Origin: Methanobacterium sp.
GTDB lineage: Archaea > Methanobacteriota > Methanobacteria > Methanobacteriales > Methanobacteriaceae
Direction: 5' to 3'
Assembly (NCBI GenBank): GCA_028700095.1
Contig: JAQVTJ010000066.1
Location: 1-9,091 of the forward strand
DNA length: 9,091 bases
Shown: one piece after another, positions 1 through 7,083 of the stretch
Position numbering within the stretch: position 1 is the first letter of the stretch
How the letters are laid out: every line of letters begins with the position of its first letter
The notes under the pieces: generated by a model
What the model saw: only the letters and a program-made list of their open reading frames with translations
Told to the model about the DNA's origin: nothing
Databases searched by the model: none
Program-made: the position numbers and the translations under genes

Positions 1-738
1 TATGAATGGTATATATCCAGAAATCTCAAAAATGAAACCCTCCCAAAACATGTTGCTATAATAATGGATGGTAACAGAAGATTTTCAAAGATCCAAGGAA
101 ATATTGACACTATAGAAGGACATAAAAGAGGAATAACCACCCTTGAAAAATTCCTAGACTGGTGTGTTGATCTGGAAATAGCAATAGTTACTGTATATGC
201 TTTTTCAATTGAAAACTTTAACAGACCTGAAAATGAAGTCAGAGGACTTATGAATCTTTTCAAAGAAAATTTTGAAGGAATAGCACAAAATGAAAAGATC
301 CATAAAAATAAGGTTAGAATAAAAGCTGTGGGTAAAAGAGAACTTCTTCCTGAAGGTGTGCGAAGAGCAATTGAAATAGCAGAAGAATCCACAGCTTCCT
401 ATGATAAAAGACTTGTAAATATAGCATTAGGATATGATGGACGTCTTGAAATAGTGGATGCAATAAAAAAAATTGTTAAAGATGTTGAAGAGAATAAATT
501 ATCCATAGAAGATATAGATGAAAAAATAGTAAATGAAAATTTATATACTGCAGGTCTAGAAGATCCTAACCTAATTATACGAACCAGTGGCGAAGAAAGA
601 TTAAGCGGATTCTTACTATGGCAATCATCATACTCTGAACTTTATTTCTGTGATAGTTTATGGCCAGAACTTCGAAAAGTAGATTTTTTAAGAGCATTAA
701 GATCATATCAACAGAGAGAAAGACGTTTTGGAATTTAA
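1..738 (+). CDS. uppS: cis-prenyltransferase (undecaprenyl/polyprenyl diphosphate synthase), 5'-truncated by the window edge
   Basis: This enzyme condenses isopentenyl diphosphate units in cis onto an allylic diphosphate, making the long polyprenyl carrier lipid used at the membrane for pseudomurein and glycan assembly. The frame is open from base 1, and the 21 codons before the first internal ATG (64) read like the family N-terminus (YEWYISR..., then LPKHVAIIMDGNRR). ATG 64 is therefore internal and the real start lies outside the window. Counting from the window edge, the catalytic Asp motif MDGNRR is at residues 22-27, HKRG at 41-44, then YAFSIENFNRP. The C-terminal substrate-binding blocks are LIIRTSGEERLSGFLLWQ and SELYF...LWPE, ending in the basic QQRERRFG tail. 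A Phe replaces the usual Trp in the NWxRP block. The 245 visible residues suggest only the first few dozen are missing. The chain length of the product cannot be told from sequence. Confidence 0.95.
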   Translation, partial: YEWYISRNLKNETLPKHVAIIMDGNRRFSKIQGNIDTIEGHKRGITTLEKFLDWCVDLEIAIVTVYAFSIENFNRPENEVRGLMNLFKENFEGIAQNEKIHKNKVRIKAVGKRELLPEGVRRAIEIAEESTASYDKRLVNIALGYDGRLEIVDAIKKIVKDVEENKLSIEDIDEKIVNENLYTAGLEDPNLIIRTSGEERLSGFLLWQSSYSELYFCDSLWPELRKVDFLRALRSYQQRERRFGI

Positions 739-838
739 TGTAATATAAAGAAAAATAGAATCTAAACAATAGATTAAATTTAACATTCACAAAAAAAAGG
801 GAATTTAATAAACTTTTTTAAATTAATATAATTCAGCT

Positions 839-843
839 GGTGA
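839..843 (+). promoter_or_regulatory. Ribosome binding site of the TatD gene
   Basis: GGTGA lies 7 bases before the ATG at 851. It matches the archaeal anti-Shine-Dalgarno end (complement of TCACC) and fixes the start of the TatD gene, so the intervening 112 bases after uppS are a real gap. Confidence 0.6.
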
Positions 844-850
844 AATACTT

Positions 851-1609
851 ATGATAGACACACATTGTCATATTGATTTTAAAGAATATAATAAGAATAG
901 AAAGGAAGTAATGGAACGGGCAAAAAATAAACTTACAGCCATAATAAACTCAGGAGCTAGTTTAGGTGGTAATAGAAGAACTTTAAAACTTCAAGAAGAT
1001 TATAATGGCTTTTTATATCCAACACTTGGACTACATCCTTCAAAAGCATCAAAAGCAGATTTTACAATAATTGAACAGGTTATAAATGAAATAGAAGATA
1101 ATATAGATCTTACAGTTGGAATAGGAGAAACAGGTCTTGACTATCATGAAATAACAGATAGTATGCAAAGAAAAAAACAAGAAAAAATATTTAGAACCTT
1201 TATTGAAATGGCAGAGGAATATGAGCTTCCACTAATAATACATGCAAGAGATGCAGAAAAAAAAGTTTTTAAAATGGTTAAAGACAACTCTTCACTTAAA
1301 GATGTTGTTTTTCATTGTTATGGTGGAGATATAGATACAGCTAAGCTTATTGTTGAAGAAGGATATTTCCTATCTCTTTCCACCATAGCATGTTTCTCAG
1401 ATCATCATAAAGAACTTGCAAAGGAAATACCATTATCAAATCTATTAACAGAAACAGACAGCCCATACTTATCACCATTTAAAGGAATTAGAAATGAACC
1501 TGCATTTGTTGAAGAAGTTATTAAAATAATAGCTGAACAAAAATCTTTAACCTCTTCTAAAGTAGGTAAAGTAACAGAAAAAAATACTAAAAAAATATAT
1601 AATATCTAA
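851..1609 (+). CDS. tatD: TatD-family metal-dependent hydrolase (putative DNase)
   Basis: TatD proteins are cytoplasmic TIM-barrel metallohydrolases of the amidohydrolase superfamily. Characterised members are 3'-5' exonucleases or DNases acting in DNA repair and degradation. At 252 residues the length is normal and the protein is a single domain. Metal and catalytic residues are all visible: HCH (H5, H7) at the start of strand 1, the GIGETGLDYHE block (E93), LIIHARDA (H131), VVFHCYGG (H155) and LTETDSPYLSP (D203). The C-terminal RNEPAFVEEVIKIIAE stretch is also typical. The ATG is supported by GGTGA 7 bases upstream and by the MIDTHCH opening, which leaves no room for a longer start. It lies 112 bases after uppS, so shared transcription is possible but unproven. 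The exact substrate in archaea is inferred from the family only. Confidence 0.93.
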   Translation: MIDTHCHIDFKEYNKNRKEVMERAKNKLTAIINSGASLGGNRRTLKLQEDYNGFLYPTLGLHPSKASKADFTIIEQVINEIEDNIDLTVGIGETGLDYHEITDSMQRKKQEKIFRTFIEMAEEYELPLIIHARDAEKKVFKMVKDNSSLKDVVFHCYGGDIDTAKLIVEEGYFLSLSTIACFSDHHKELAKEIPLSNLLTETDSPYLSPFKGIRNEPAFVEEVIKIIAEQKSLTSSKVGKVTEKNTKKIYNI

Positions 1610-1614
1610 AAATT

Positions 1615-1640
1615 AAAAAAAAAATATATTTAAAAAAAAA
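1615..1640 (-). terminator. T-tract terminator for the minus-strand CMD-family gene
   Basis: Read on the minus strand, two runs of T (9 at 1632-1640 and 10 at 1615-1624) follow the stop codon of the gene ending at 1662. There is no hairpin; oligo-T runs are the usual intrinsic terminator for archaeal RNA polymerase. They sit in the 52-base gap between the convergent genes and would stop transcription before it enters tatD antisense. Confidence 0.55.
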
Positions 1641-1661
1641 CTGTTTAATATAAAATACTTC

Positions 1662-2042
1662 TTATTTTTCCCTGTCTATTTCATCAAACACTTCTTTTAC
1701 AATAGCTATACCATTTATTGCCCGTGGAAAACCTGCATATACTGCCATTTGAATAATTACTTCAATTATTTCTTGTCTGTTACACCCAACATTAAGAGCA
1801 CCTTTTATATGGTCTTTAAGTTCTGGTTTTGTATCTCCTAGTACAGTAAGAGCTGCAATAGTAGCAATTTCCCTTGATTTCAAATCAAGAGATGGGCGTT
1901 CATAAATATCTCCATATGGAAATTCCACAATAAAACGTCCGAGATCAGGAGCTATATCTTCTAAATTTTCTATAAGGGCTTTACTTGTCTTGGGATGTAT
2001 TTTTTCAAGATTTTTCAACCCCTTAGTATATCTATCCTCCAA
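1662..2042 (-). CDS. Carboxymuconolactone decarboxylase (CMD) family protein
   Basis: The protein is a small all-helical CMD/AhpD-like protein. The family includes gamma-carboxymuconolactone decarboxylase and thiol peroxidase partners. Methanogen members are common, but their substrate is not established. The typical core is present: FIVEFPYGDIYERPSLDLKS, then IATIAALTVLG, then ALNVGCNRQEIIEVIIQMA and VYAGFPRAING near the C-terminus. There is one Cys (in GCNRQE) and no CxxC pair, which argues against AhpD-type disulfide chemistry. I chose TTG at 2042 as the start, giving 126 residues beginning MEDRYTKG. The strong AGGAGGTG site at 2058-2051 then sits 8 bases upstream. The in-frame GTG at 2051-2049 overlaps that site and is too close to be used. 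It is a single gene, convergent with tatD, with a TATA-like site just upstream. Confidence 0.88.
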   Translation of the reverse strand: MEDRYTKGLKNLEKIHPKTSKALIENLEDIAPDLGRFIVEFPYGDIYERPSLDLKSREIATIAALTVLGDTKPELKDHIKGALNVGCNRQEIIEVIIQMAVYAGFPRAINGIAIVKEVFDEIDREK

Positions 2043-2050
2043 AAAATTCA

Positions 2051-2058
2051 CACCTCCT
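2051..2058 (-). promoter_or_regulatory. Strong Shine-Dalgarno that selects the TTG start of the CMD-family gene
   Basis: On the minus strand this reads AGGAGGTG, an almost perfect complement of the 16S rRNA 3' end. Its last G is the first base of an in-frame GTG, so that codon cannot be the usual start. The TTG at 2042-2040 lies 8 bases further on, at ideal spacing. Confidence 0.7.
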
Positions 2059-2086
2059 ATTTAAAATAATACCAACTTTTCTTTTT

Positions 2087-2094
2087 ATTTATAT
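2087..2094 (-). promoter_or_regulatory. Candidate TATA box for the CMD-family gene
   Basis: The minus strand reads ATATAAAT here, preceded by TCTGTG. A start site about 25 bases downstream would fall near 2062-2063. That gives a leader of about 20 bases that just includes the Shine-Dalgarno. In such AT-rich DNA, TATA-like strings are frequent, so only the position supports it. Confidence 0.35.
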
Positions 2095-2200
2095 CACAGA
2101 TCTACAATATTTTAAAAATTATATAATACTAAATATATAATTTAACCTAATTAAAACTAAATCCTAAATAATCTATTAAATTCTGTCTGTTTTTATTTAA

Positions 2201-2531
2201 CTATTGCACAGGATTTTCAGATGACTTGAATTTAACCCCTCCATCATTATGAGTTTTTCCCAAAATTTTATAGGTAGATATAAGGTTATCATATGCTTTT
2301 TGAAGCATGATACTGCCTTTTTTTTAGAAAGGGGTAGTTTTTCTTTAAATCGTTGAGTATGTTATGTAATGGTTTAAGTCAATATTCTATGACTTGTTTT
2401 CTGTTAGTTTCATATAGGTTTTTAATATGGTTAAAAACAAAACTTGCACATCCAATATTAAATTTTAATACATTATTTTACTCATTAATAGGATATATAT
2501 GATATTTATAGGACCTATTCATTATTTTCAT
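2201..2531 (-). pseudogene. tnpB: Decayed, truncated TnpB (IS200/IS605-family RNA-guided nuclease) relic
   Basis: Reading the minus strand from ATG at 2531 gives MKIMNRSYKYHIYPINE, a stop, then NNVLKFNIGCASFVFNHIKN and LYETNRKQVIEY, a second stop, then LNDLKKNYPFLKK. A frameshift near 2311-2323 follows. The next frame reads SIMLQKAYDNLISTYK, GKTHNDGGVKFKS and SENPVQ, ending at a TAG at 2201. Each block matches the order and spacing of the TnpB N-terminal region (the YKYRIYP opening, IGCARFVFN, LKKEYPFLKEVDS, LQQA...NL..AYKNFF, FKSKKNPVQS). With two nonsense codons, one frameshift and loss of everything after about residue 110, including the RuvC-like catalytic part and the zinc ribbon, it cannot make a nuclease. 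No tnpA, element ends or guide-RNA region were recognisable. The identification is by reading motifs by eye, and the 3' limit is uncertain. Confidence 0.72.
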
Positions 2532-2938
2532 CTTGTTACATTCCTATATTACTTTAAGGCATCTATTATAGTTTATATATGTTTTACACAAATATTTAAA
2601 CTTTTATTTTGCCAATTTAATCTGTCTGAAATTCATCTAATGACTTAATAGAAATCATAAATATTCTTACAGATTTGATGATAAAATAAATAATTTAATA
2701 TGGATAAAACATGATAAATAATGGAAAATATAAGTTAAATATAATTTTTTATAGTAATTTAATCATTCTAATACCTGAAATTGTTAAATGTATGATGTAT
2801 ATGGAATGTTAAAATTAAAAAGAAATACTATATTAAAGATATTTTATTGTGTAGAAGTTTACTAAATAAATGTAATAACAATTAGTATTATACTGGATTT
2901 TTATCTAAATTTTTTTTGGGGTTATAACAGGCTTCTAA
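2532..2938. other. Gene-free AT-rich spacer between the TnpB relic and the MFS gene
   Basis: I see no reading frame of credible length or composition on either strand, no RNA gene and no clear repeats. It probably contains the MFS promoter and may contain further unrecognisable debris of the old insertion element. A T8 run at about 2911-2918 precedes the MFS ribosome binding site. Confidence 0.5.
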
Positions 2939-2950
2939 GAGGGATAATTA

Positions 2951-4393
2951 ATGCATTATGAATATCAATATAATCTAACTCAAAATCAAATAAACAGGAT
3001 TATGGTTGGATTAATGTTAGGACTTTTAGTAGCTGCAATTGATTATTCAGTTATGGCAACAGCTATGCCTAAGGTTATTACTAGTTTAAATGGTATGGAA
3101 TATTATGTATGGCCATTTACAGCTTATATGTTACTTTCTACCATTTCAATAATTCTTTTTGGTAAAATATCTTATATGTATGGTAGAAAACCTATTTTAA
3201 TCAATGGTATTATCATATTTGTTGGAACTTCAATTATGTGTGGGTTTTCAACCAATATGTTTGAATTAATCCTATTTAGAGGACTTCAAGGAATTGGTGG
3301 TGGAATTTTAATATCCTTACCAGTTATGGTTGTTGGGGAAATTTTCAATCCTAGACAACGTGCTAAATATCTGGGAATACTTGCTTCAGTATTTGGATTT
3401 GCAGATATTATAGGACCCATTCTTGGAGGGGTAATTACAGATACTTTAGGTTGGAGATGGGTGTTTTTTATAAATATACCAGTTGGAATTGCCGCTATAA
3501 CAATGATTTATTATTCACTTCCAAATTTTAAATTGCAGAATATTAAAAAAGTTATTGATTATTGGGGAATAATCACTTTTATATTGGCTTTAACTGCACT
3601 TTTTCTTGCAATAACATTTGCAGGAGATATAAATAACTATCCATTATTGGAAATAATGGGACTTATCATATTTTCAATCGTCATGTTTATATTATTTTTA
3701 TGGGCTGAAACAAAAGCAGTGGGACCTATTTTACCATTGAATCTTTTTAAAAATCCAATATTCAATATATCTTCATTAGAAAGTTTCTTAGCAAGTGCAT
3801 TAATGTTTAGTGGGATAGTTTATATACCCTTATTTGCACAGGGAGTTTTAGGGATGAGTGCAGGGAATTCTGCAATTATAATGATTCCAATGCTTTTAAG
3901 TCTTACATTAACCTCAATAATCACAGGACAAATCATATCAAGAACCGGCAAATATAAGAAACTTGTTATTCATGAGTTTATTATAACAGGAATAGGAGTT
4001 GTTTTACTGGCAACAATGGATATTAACACACCATATTATCTATTATTAATATATTCAACCCTTTTGGGTATTGGTTCGGGCATGGCATATAATATATTTA
4101 ATGTAGCTGTTCAAAATGCATTTACATTACAAGAAATAGGTACTGTAACAGCATCAATACGATTTTTTAGAAATCTAGGTATTATAATATTTATCCCAAT
4201 ATTTGGATATATAATGAACCTTACCTTAACAAGTTCATCTGTAGCTACAATGAATAAAAACCAAGCTTTATCACTTTCTATCCATAACATCTTCCTTACA
4301 GCCATAATATTATCATTTCTAGCATTAATTATTGCATTTTTCCTTAAAGAAATACCTTTAGATGGATTATATGCAGAACTCAAAAAAGATTAA
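2951..4393 (+). CDS. MFS drug/solute exporter, 14-TM DHA2 (EmrB/QacA) type
   Basis: This is an inner-membrane proton antiporter of the major facilitator superfamily; DHA2 members usually export hydrophobic drugs, dyes or bile-type compounds. The substrate here is unknown. The 480 residues contain about 14 hydrophobic segments, starting at roughly 17, 50, 80, 105, 139, 168, 202, 231, 270, 306, 337, 361, 404 and 442. Family motifs are clear: the helix-1 motif AAIDYSVMATAMPKV, motif A in the 2-3 loop (GKISYMYGRKP), motif B in helix 4 (RGLQGIGGG), and motif C in helix 5 (GFADIIGPILGGV) followed by GWRWVFFINIPVG. The ATG has GAGG at 2939-2942, 8 bases upstream. It stands alone between long spacers with a transposon relic upstream and no linked regulator. 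This would fit acquisition by transfer but does not prove it. Confidence 0.93.
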   Translation: MHYEYQYNLTQNQINRIMVGLMLGLLVAAIDYSVMATAMPKVITSLNGMEYYVWPFTAYMLLSTISIILFGKISYMYGRKPILINGIIIFVGTSIMCGFSTNMFELILFRGLQGIGGGILISLPVMVVGEIFNPRQRAKYLGILASVFGFADIIGPILGGVITDTLGWRWVFFINIPVGIAAITMIYYSLPNFKLQNIKKVIDYWGIITFILALTALFLAITFAGDINNYPLLEIMGLIIFSIVMFILFLWAETKAVGPILPLNLFKNPIFNISSLESFLASALMFSGIVYIPLFAQGVLGMSAGNSAIIMIPMLLSLTLTSIITGQIISRTGKYKKLVIHEFIITGIGVVLLATMDINTPYYLLLIYSTLLGIGSGMAYNIFNVAVQNAFTLQEIGTVTASIRFFRNLGIIIFIPIFGYIMNLTLTSSSVATMNKNQALSLSIHNIFLTAIILSFLALIIAFFLKEIPLDGLYAELKKD

Positions 4394-4460
4394 TTTAAAC
4401 ATAAAAATAAAATCCCTAATATTTTATACTTTATTTTATAATCTAAAATTTTATTATAAA

Positions 4461-4467
4461 TTTTTTT
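4461..4467 (+). terminator. T-tract terminator after the MFS gene
   Basis: A run of seven T lies about 70 bases after the MFS stop, within a 179-base gene-free gap that is otherwise A/T-rich and has no hairpin of note. It is a plausible archaeal oligo-T terminator; the alternative is chance in AT-rich DNA. Confidence 0.35.
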
Positions 4468-4572
4468 CTAGTATATTAAAATATAAAAATCACTAAAAAA
4501 ATTAATATATAATAAAAAAGGATAATTTATAAACCATATATTTAAATTTATAAACAGGAAATTTGATAAAAA

Positions 4573-5394
4573 ATGATTAGGATAGCTGTAACAGGTGCAG
4601 GTGGAAGAATGGCTTCTAAAATTATTAAAACTATAATTAAACAGGAAGATATGAAAATAGTTGCAGCTATAGGATCATCTAACACTCCTTTGGAAGGAAA
4701 AGATATTGGAGATATAATGGGAATAGGAAAAATGAATATTCCAATAACAAATTCCAAAAAACTTTTTGAAGTTTTAAAAAAACAAAAACCAGATGTTCTC
4801 GTAGATTTTACAATAGCAGATGCAACTGTGGACACAATTAAAATTTCTGCAAAATGTAATGTTAATGTAGTTATAGGTACAACAGGATTTTCAGATGAGC
4901 AAATAGAGGAAATAAAAGAATGTGTCCAAGAAAATAAGATAAAAGCTGTGATTTCTCCAAACATGGCAATAGGTGTGAATGTATTTTTTAAAATTATTGA
5001 AGATATTACAAAAACTCTTAATAACTATGATATTGAAATAATAGAAGCTCATCATAACAATAAAATAGATGCACCATCAGGAACAGCTGTTAAAACCTAT
5101 GAAATTATAGCTGAAGCACTAGAAAAAAATAAAGAAGAAAATTATATCTCTGGCAGACAGGGAATTGTAGGTATACGAACACCTAAAGAAATAGGAATGC
5201 ATGCAATTCGTGGAGGAGATATTGTGGGAGATCATACTGTACTTTTTGCAGGTGAAGGAGAAAGAATTGAAATCACACACAGAGCACATGGAAGACAAGT
5301 ATTTATCCAAGGAGTACTTAAATCAATCAGATATGTTATGGGAGTAGCTCCAGGAAAAATATATGATATGGGAGATGTTCTAGGTATAAAATAA
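4573..5394 (+). CDS. dapB: 4-hydroxy-tetrahydrodipicolinate reductase
   Basis: DapB reduces 4-hydroxy-tetrahydrodipicolinate with NAD(P)H, the second step of the diaminopimelate route to lysine, in the cytoplasm. In Methanobacteriales lysine is also a pseudomurein peptide residue. The 273-residue length is usual. The N-terminal Rossmann domain has the nucleotide loop TGAGGRM (residues 7-13), VDFT (77-80) and GTTGFSDEQ (102-110), then SPNMAIGVNVFF (128-139). The catalytic domain carries EIIEAHHNNKIDAPSGTA (155-172), with the His pair 160-161, catalytic Lys 164 and the substrate loop SGTA. It ends with RGGDIVGDHTVLFAGEGE and ITHRAHGRQVF. The ATG has only a weak AGGAA about 12 bases upstream, but GAGGRM starts so soon after it that no other start fits. 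No other lysine gene is adjacent; dapA, asd or lysC are absent from this window. Confidence 0.96.
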   Translation: MIRIAVTGAGGRMASKIIKTIIKQEDMKIVAAIGSSNTPLEGKDIGDIMGIGKMNIPITNSKKLFEVLKKQKPDVLVDFTIADATVDTIKISAKCNVNVVIGTTGFSDEQIEEIKECVQENKIKAVISPNMAIGVNVFFKIIEDITKTLNNYDIEIIEAHHNNKIDAPSGTAVKTYEIIAEALEKNKEENYISGRQGIVGIRTPKEIGMHAIRGGDIVGDHTVLFAGEGERIEITHRAHGRQVFIQGVLKSIRYVMGVAPGKIYDMGDVLGIK

Positions 5395-5418
5395 ATGAAT
5401 ATATTTTATATTAAAACA

Positions 5419-5427
5419 TTTTTTTTT
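5419..5427 (+). terminator. T9-tract terminator after dapB
   Basis: Nine consecutive T begin about 25 bases after the dapB stop codon, without an obvious stem-loop. This is the expected form of an archaeal intrinsic terminator and suggests that arfC downstream has its own promoter in the remaining gap. Confidence 0.5.
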
Positions 5428-5522
5428 ACTAATATTAATAGATAAATAAAGATATAATAACAGAATATAATATCATAAAATCTAAAGAAATATAATAAAA
5501 ATATAGATGGATCTATAAAAAA

Positions 5523-6194
5523 ATGTTAATAGAAACTAATAAAAAACCATATATAATTTTAAACTGTGCAATGACCCTTGATGGGAAAATAGCAACAAAA
5601 ACAGGTAGTTCTGAAATATCAGGTGAACTGGATTTAATAAGGGTTCATGAACTACGTAAAGAAGTTGATGCTATAATGGTAGGAATAAATACTGTATTAG
5701 TTGATGATCCAAAACTTACAGTACATAAAATCCCAGCTAACATTGAAAATAATCCATTGAGAGTTATTATTGATAGCAAGGCCAGAACACCCCTATTTTC
5801 CAGGGTGTTAAATTCAGATGCCCCTACAATAATTGCAGTTTCACAGCTTGCACATCCTGAAAAAATTAATAAACTAAACAAAAAAACAGAAGTAATTGTT
5901 TGCGGTAAAAAACAGGTTGATCTTAATTTACTAATGGATAAACTGGCTTTAAATGGTGTTAAAACACTTATGTTAGAAGGAGGATCCACATTAAATTATT
6001 CAATGATAATAGCAAATCTAGTATCCGAAATACGTGTTTGTATAGCTCCAATAATAGCAGGAGGAAAGGAATCTAAAACACTTGCAGATGGAGAAGGAGT
6101 TCAATATATGAAGGAGGCTGTAAAACTTAAATTAAAAAAAAGTTATAATTTAGGAGAAGATCTGATTTTAGAATATCAAGTTAACACCCAATAA
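5523..6194 (+). CDS. arfC: 2,5-diamino-6-(ribosylamino)-4(3H)-pyrimidinone 5'-phosphate reductase
   Basis: ArfC reduces the ribosyl side chain of the diaminopyrimidinone phosphate made from GTP to a ribitylamino group with NAD(P)H. In archaea this reduction precedes deamination on the way to riboflavin and the F420 deazaflavin. The protein has the RibD C-terminal (dihydrofolate-reductase-like) fold only, with no deaminase domain, and its 223 residues fit stand-alone archaeal enzymes. Visible motifs are NCAMTLDGKIATKTG (14-28), ISGELDLIRVHELRKEVDAI (32-51), MVGINTVLVDDPKLTV (52-67), LRVIIDSKARTP (79-90), LMLEGGSTLNYSMI (149-162) and APIIAGGKESKTL (175-187). The ATG is preceded by a weak GATGGATCT about 8 bases away; MLIETNKKPYIILNCAM is the usual family start. 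It lies 128 bases after dapB and converges with the small membrane protein gene 8 bases beyond its stop. Confidence 0.93.
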   Translation: MLIETNKKPYIILNCAMTLDGKIATKTGSSEISGELDLIRVHELRKEVDAIMVGINTVLVDDPKLTVHKIPANIENNPLRVIIDSKARTPLFSRVLNSDAPTIIAVSQLAHPEKINKLNKKTEVIVCGKKQVDLNLLMDKLALNGVKTLMLEGGSTLNYSMIIANLVSEIRVCIAPIIAGGKESKTLADGEGVQYMKEAVKLKLKKSYNLGEDLILEYQVNTQ

Positions 6195-6214
6195 AAATCG
6201 GGTTATGATTTTTT
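6187..6214. terminator. Possible bidirectional terminator between convergent genes
   Basis: AAAAATC (6193-6199) and GATTTTT (6207-6213) form a 7-bp inverted repeat with a 7-base loop, spanning the stop codons of both convergent genes. CCC...GGG at 6187-6202 forms a second small overlapping symmetry. On the plus strand the repeat runs into T6; on the minus strand T5. The stems are weak and AT-rich, so function is only suggested. Confidence 0.35.
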
Positions 6215-6367
6215 CATTATTAAATAAACTCCAGTTACTGCTAAACCAATTGCAACTAACCAAATTAAAATATCAAAGAACTGTGGTATCATATATTTTA
6301 CAACAACTATTAAAAGTGCAATAATTATGTAACATGTTCCAACTATAATATTCATAGTATTGTTCAT
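6203..6367 (-). CDS. Small two-helix membrane protein, 54 residues, function unknown
   Basis: ATG at 6367 opens a 54-codon frame ending TAA at 6203. The protein begins MNNTMNIIVGTCYI and ends VYLIMKKS. Residues 7-24 and 32-51 are continuous hydrophobic stretches joined by a short loop (VKYMIPQFFD), which predicts two transmembrane helices with a lysine-tipped C-terminus. The start is well supported: GAGGT at 6375-6380 on the minus strand, about 7 bases upstream. The gene lies 44 bases after the PHP gene on the same strand, with no T-tract terminator obvious between them, so they probably share a transcript. I do not recognise a family; the composition resembles the many short DUF-type membrane proteins of methanogens. 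Coding status rests on the ribosome binding site, the amphipathic layout and the tight packing. Confidence 0.72.
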   Translation of the reverse strand: MNNTMNIIVGTCYIIIALLIVVVKYMIPQFFDILIWLVAIGLAVTGVYLIMKKS

Positions 6368-6411
6368 AGAAATTTACCTCTACACAATTTTTTCTATATT
6401 AATCTCTATAA

Positions 6412-7077
6412 TTATAACAAACCTTTTTTTCTAAGAATTTTCATAGGATTATATTTTAAAGCTTTTTTAATAACCTTATCAGATAAACCTGCTCCTAAAG
6501 CTACTTTATAGGCAGTTTCATAGGATATGAGATCATTTGGAGCATGTGTATCTGTGTTTATAACAAGATCTGCTCCAATATCACATGCAATTTGGGCAAC
6601 ATGACCATTTCCAAGACAATGACCTCTTCTGGAACTTATTTCAAGAGCAATATCATTTTCTTTGGCAATTTCAGCTTCTTCAACTGTTATAAGGCCGGGA
6701 TGTGCGAGAATATCTACTTCAGGACAATTAACTGCACTCCAATTAGTTCCTTCTATTACAGGTTCAGCAATGGTTTCACCATGTACAATAACAATTTCTG
6801 CACCATATTTTCTTGCTTGATGAACAAGCTTATCAATAATTTCAGCAGGTGCATGTGTTATTTCAGCTCCAGGAATAATTTCAATATTCCAATTATCCCT
6901 TATATCTACAACTGCATTTATTACTTTACCAACACATTCAATATTAGATGCATCAACATGATCTGTTATAGCAACAGCACCATGATTTAATACATGGGCA
7001 CGCCTAGCTATTTCAGATGGTAAAAGTTCACCATCACTAAATATACTATGTGTGTGAAGATCTATCCTTTTTTTAAT
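6412..7077 (-). CDS. PHP-domain phosphoesterase (histidinol-phosphatase-like), apparent ATT start
   Basis: PHP-domain proteins are metal-dependent phosphoesterases; this subfamily is usually annotated as histidinol phosphate phosphatase domain-containing, although its true substrate is uncertain. All metal-ligand motifs are present in the 221-residue frame: DLHTHSIFSDG (H8, H10, D15), AITDHVD (H40), PGAEITH (E72), VIVHGET (H99), ILAHPGLI (H126) and NTDTHAPND (D176, H178). The frame is intact, but after its upstream stop codon at about 7101 there is no ATG, GTG or TTG before the DLHTH motif. I place the start at ATT 7077-7075, giving MKKRIDLHTH, because AGAGGG (7089-7084) lies 6 bases before it. 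A sequence error or a later, non-functional start is the alternative. It probably forms a two-gene transcript with the small membrane protein downstream. Confidence 0.88.
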   Translation of the reverse strand: MKKRIDLHTHSIFSDGELLPSEIARRAHVLNHGAVAITDHVDASNIECVGKVINAVVDIRDNWNIEIIPGAEITHAPAEIIDKLVHQARKYGAEIVIVHGETIAEPVIEGTNWSAVNCPEVDILAHPGLITVEEAEIAKENDIALEISSRRGHCLGNGHVAQIACDIGADLVINTDTHAPNDLISYETAYKVALGAGLSDKVIKKALKYNPMKILRKKGLL

Positions 7078-7083
7078 ATGAAA

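Noticed and set aside
575..790. Minus-strand 71-codon frame over the end of uppS
   Set aside because: It is antisense to the conserved C-terminal blocks of the prenyltransferase and low in complexity.
2052..2950. Search for CRISPR repeats, tRNA, or a guide RNA linked to the TnpB relic
   Set aside because: No regularly spaced repeats, no cloverleaf-like G/C stems, and the relic lacks the 3' end where the guide RNA of TnpB would lie.
4111..4383. Minus-strand frame over the end of the MFS gene
   Set aside because: It lies wholly inside the transmembrane C-terminus of the exporter and has no ribosome binding site or recognisable domain.
4548..4964. Minus-strand frame of 138 codons over dapB
   Set aside because: It is a shadow of dapB, whose nucleotide-binding motifs lie on the plus strand in the same place.
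5645..5989. Minus-strand frame over arfC
   Set aside because: It mirrors the reductase gene; the plus-strand frame has the conserved DHFR-like motifs.
6544..6990. Plus-strand frame of 148 codons
   Set aside because: It is antisense to the PHP gene, and its Cys/Asn/Tyr/Phe-rich translation has no motif; the minus-strand frame contains all PHP metal ligands.
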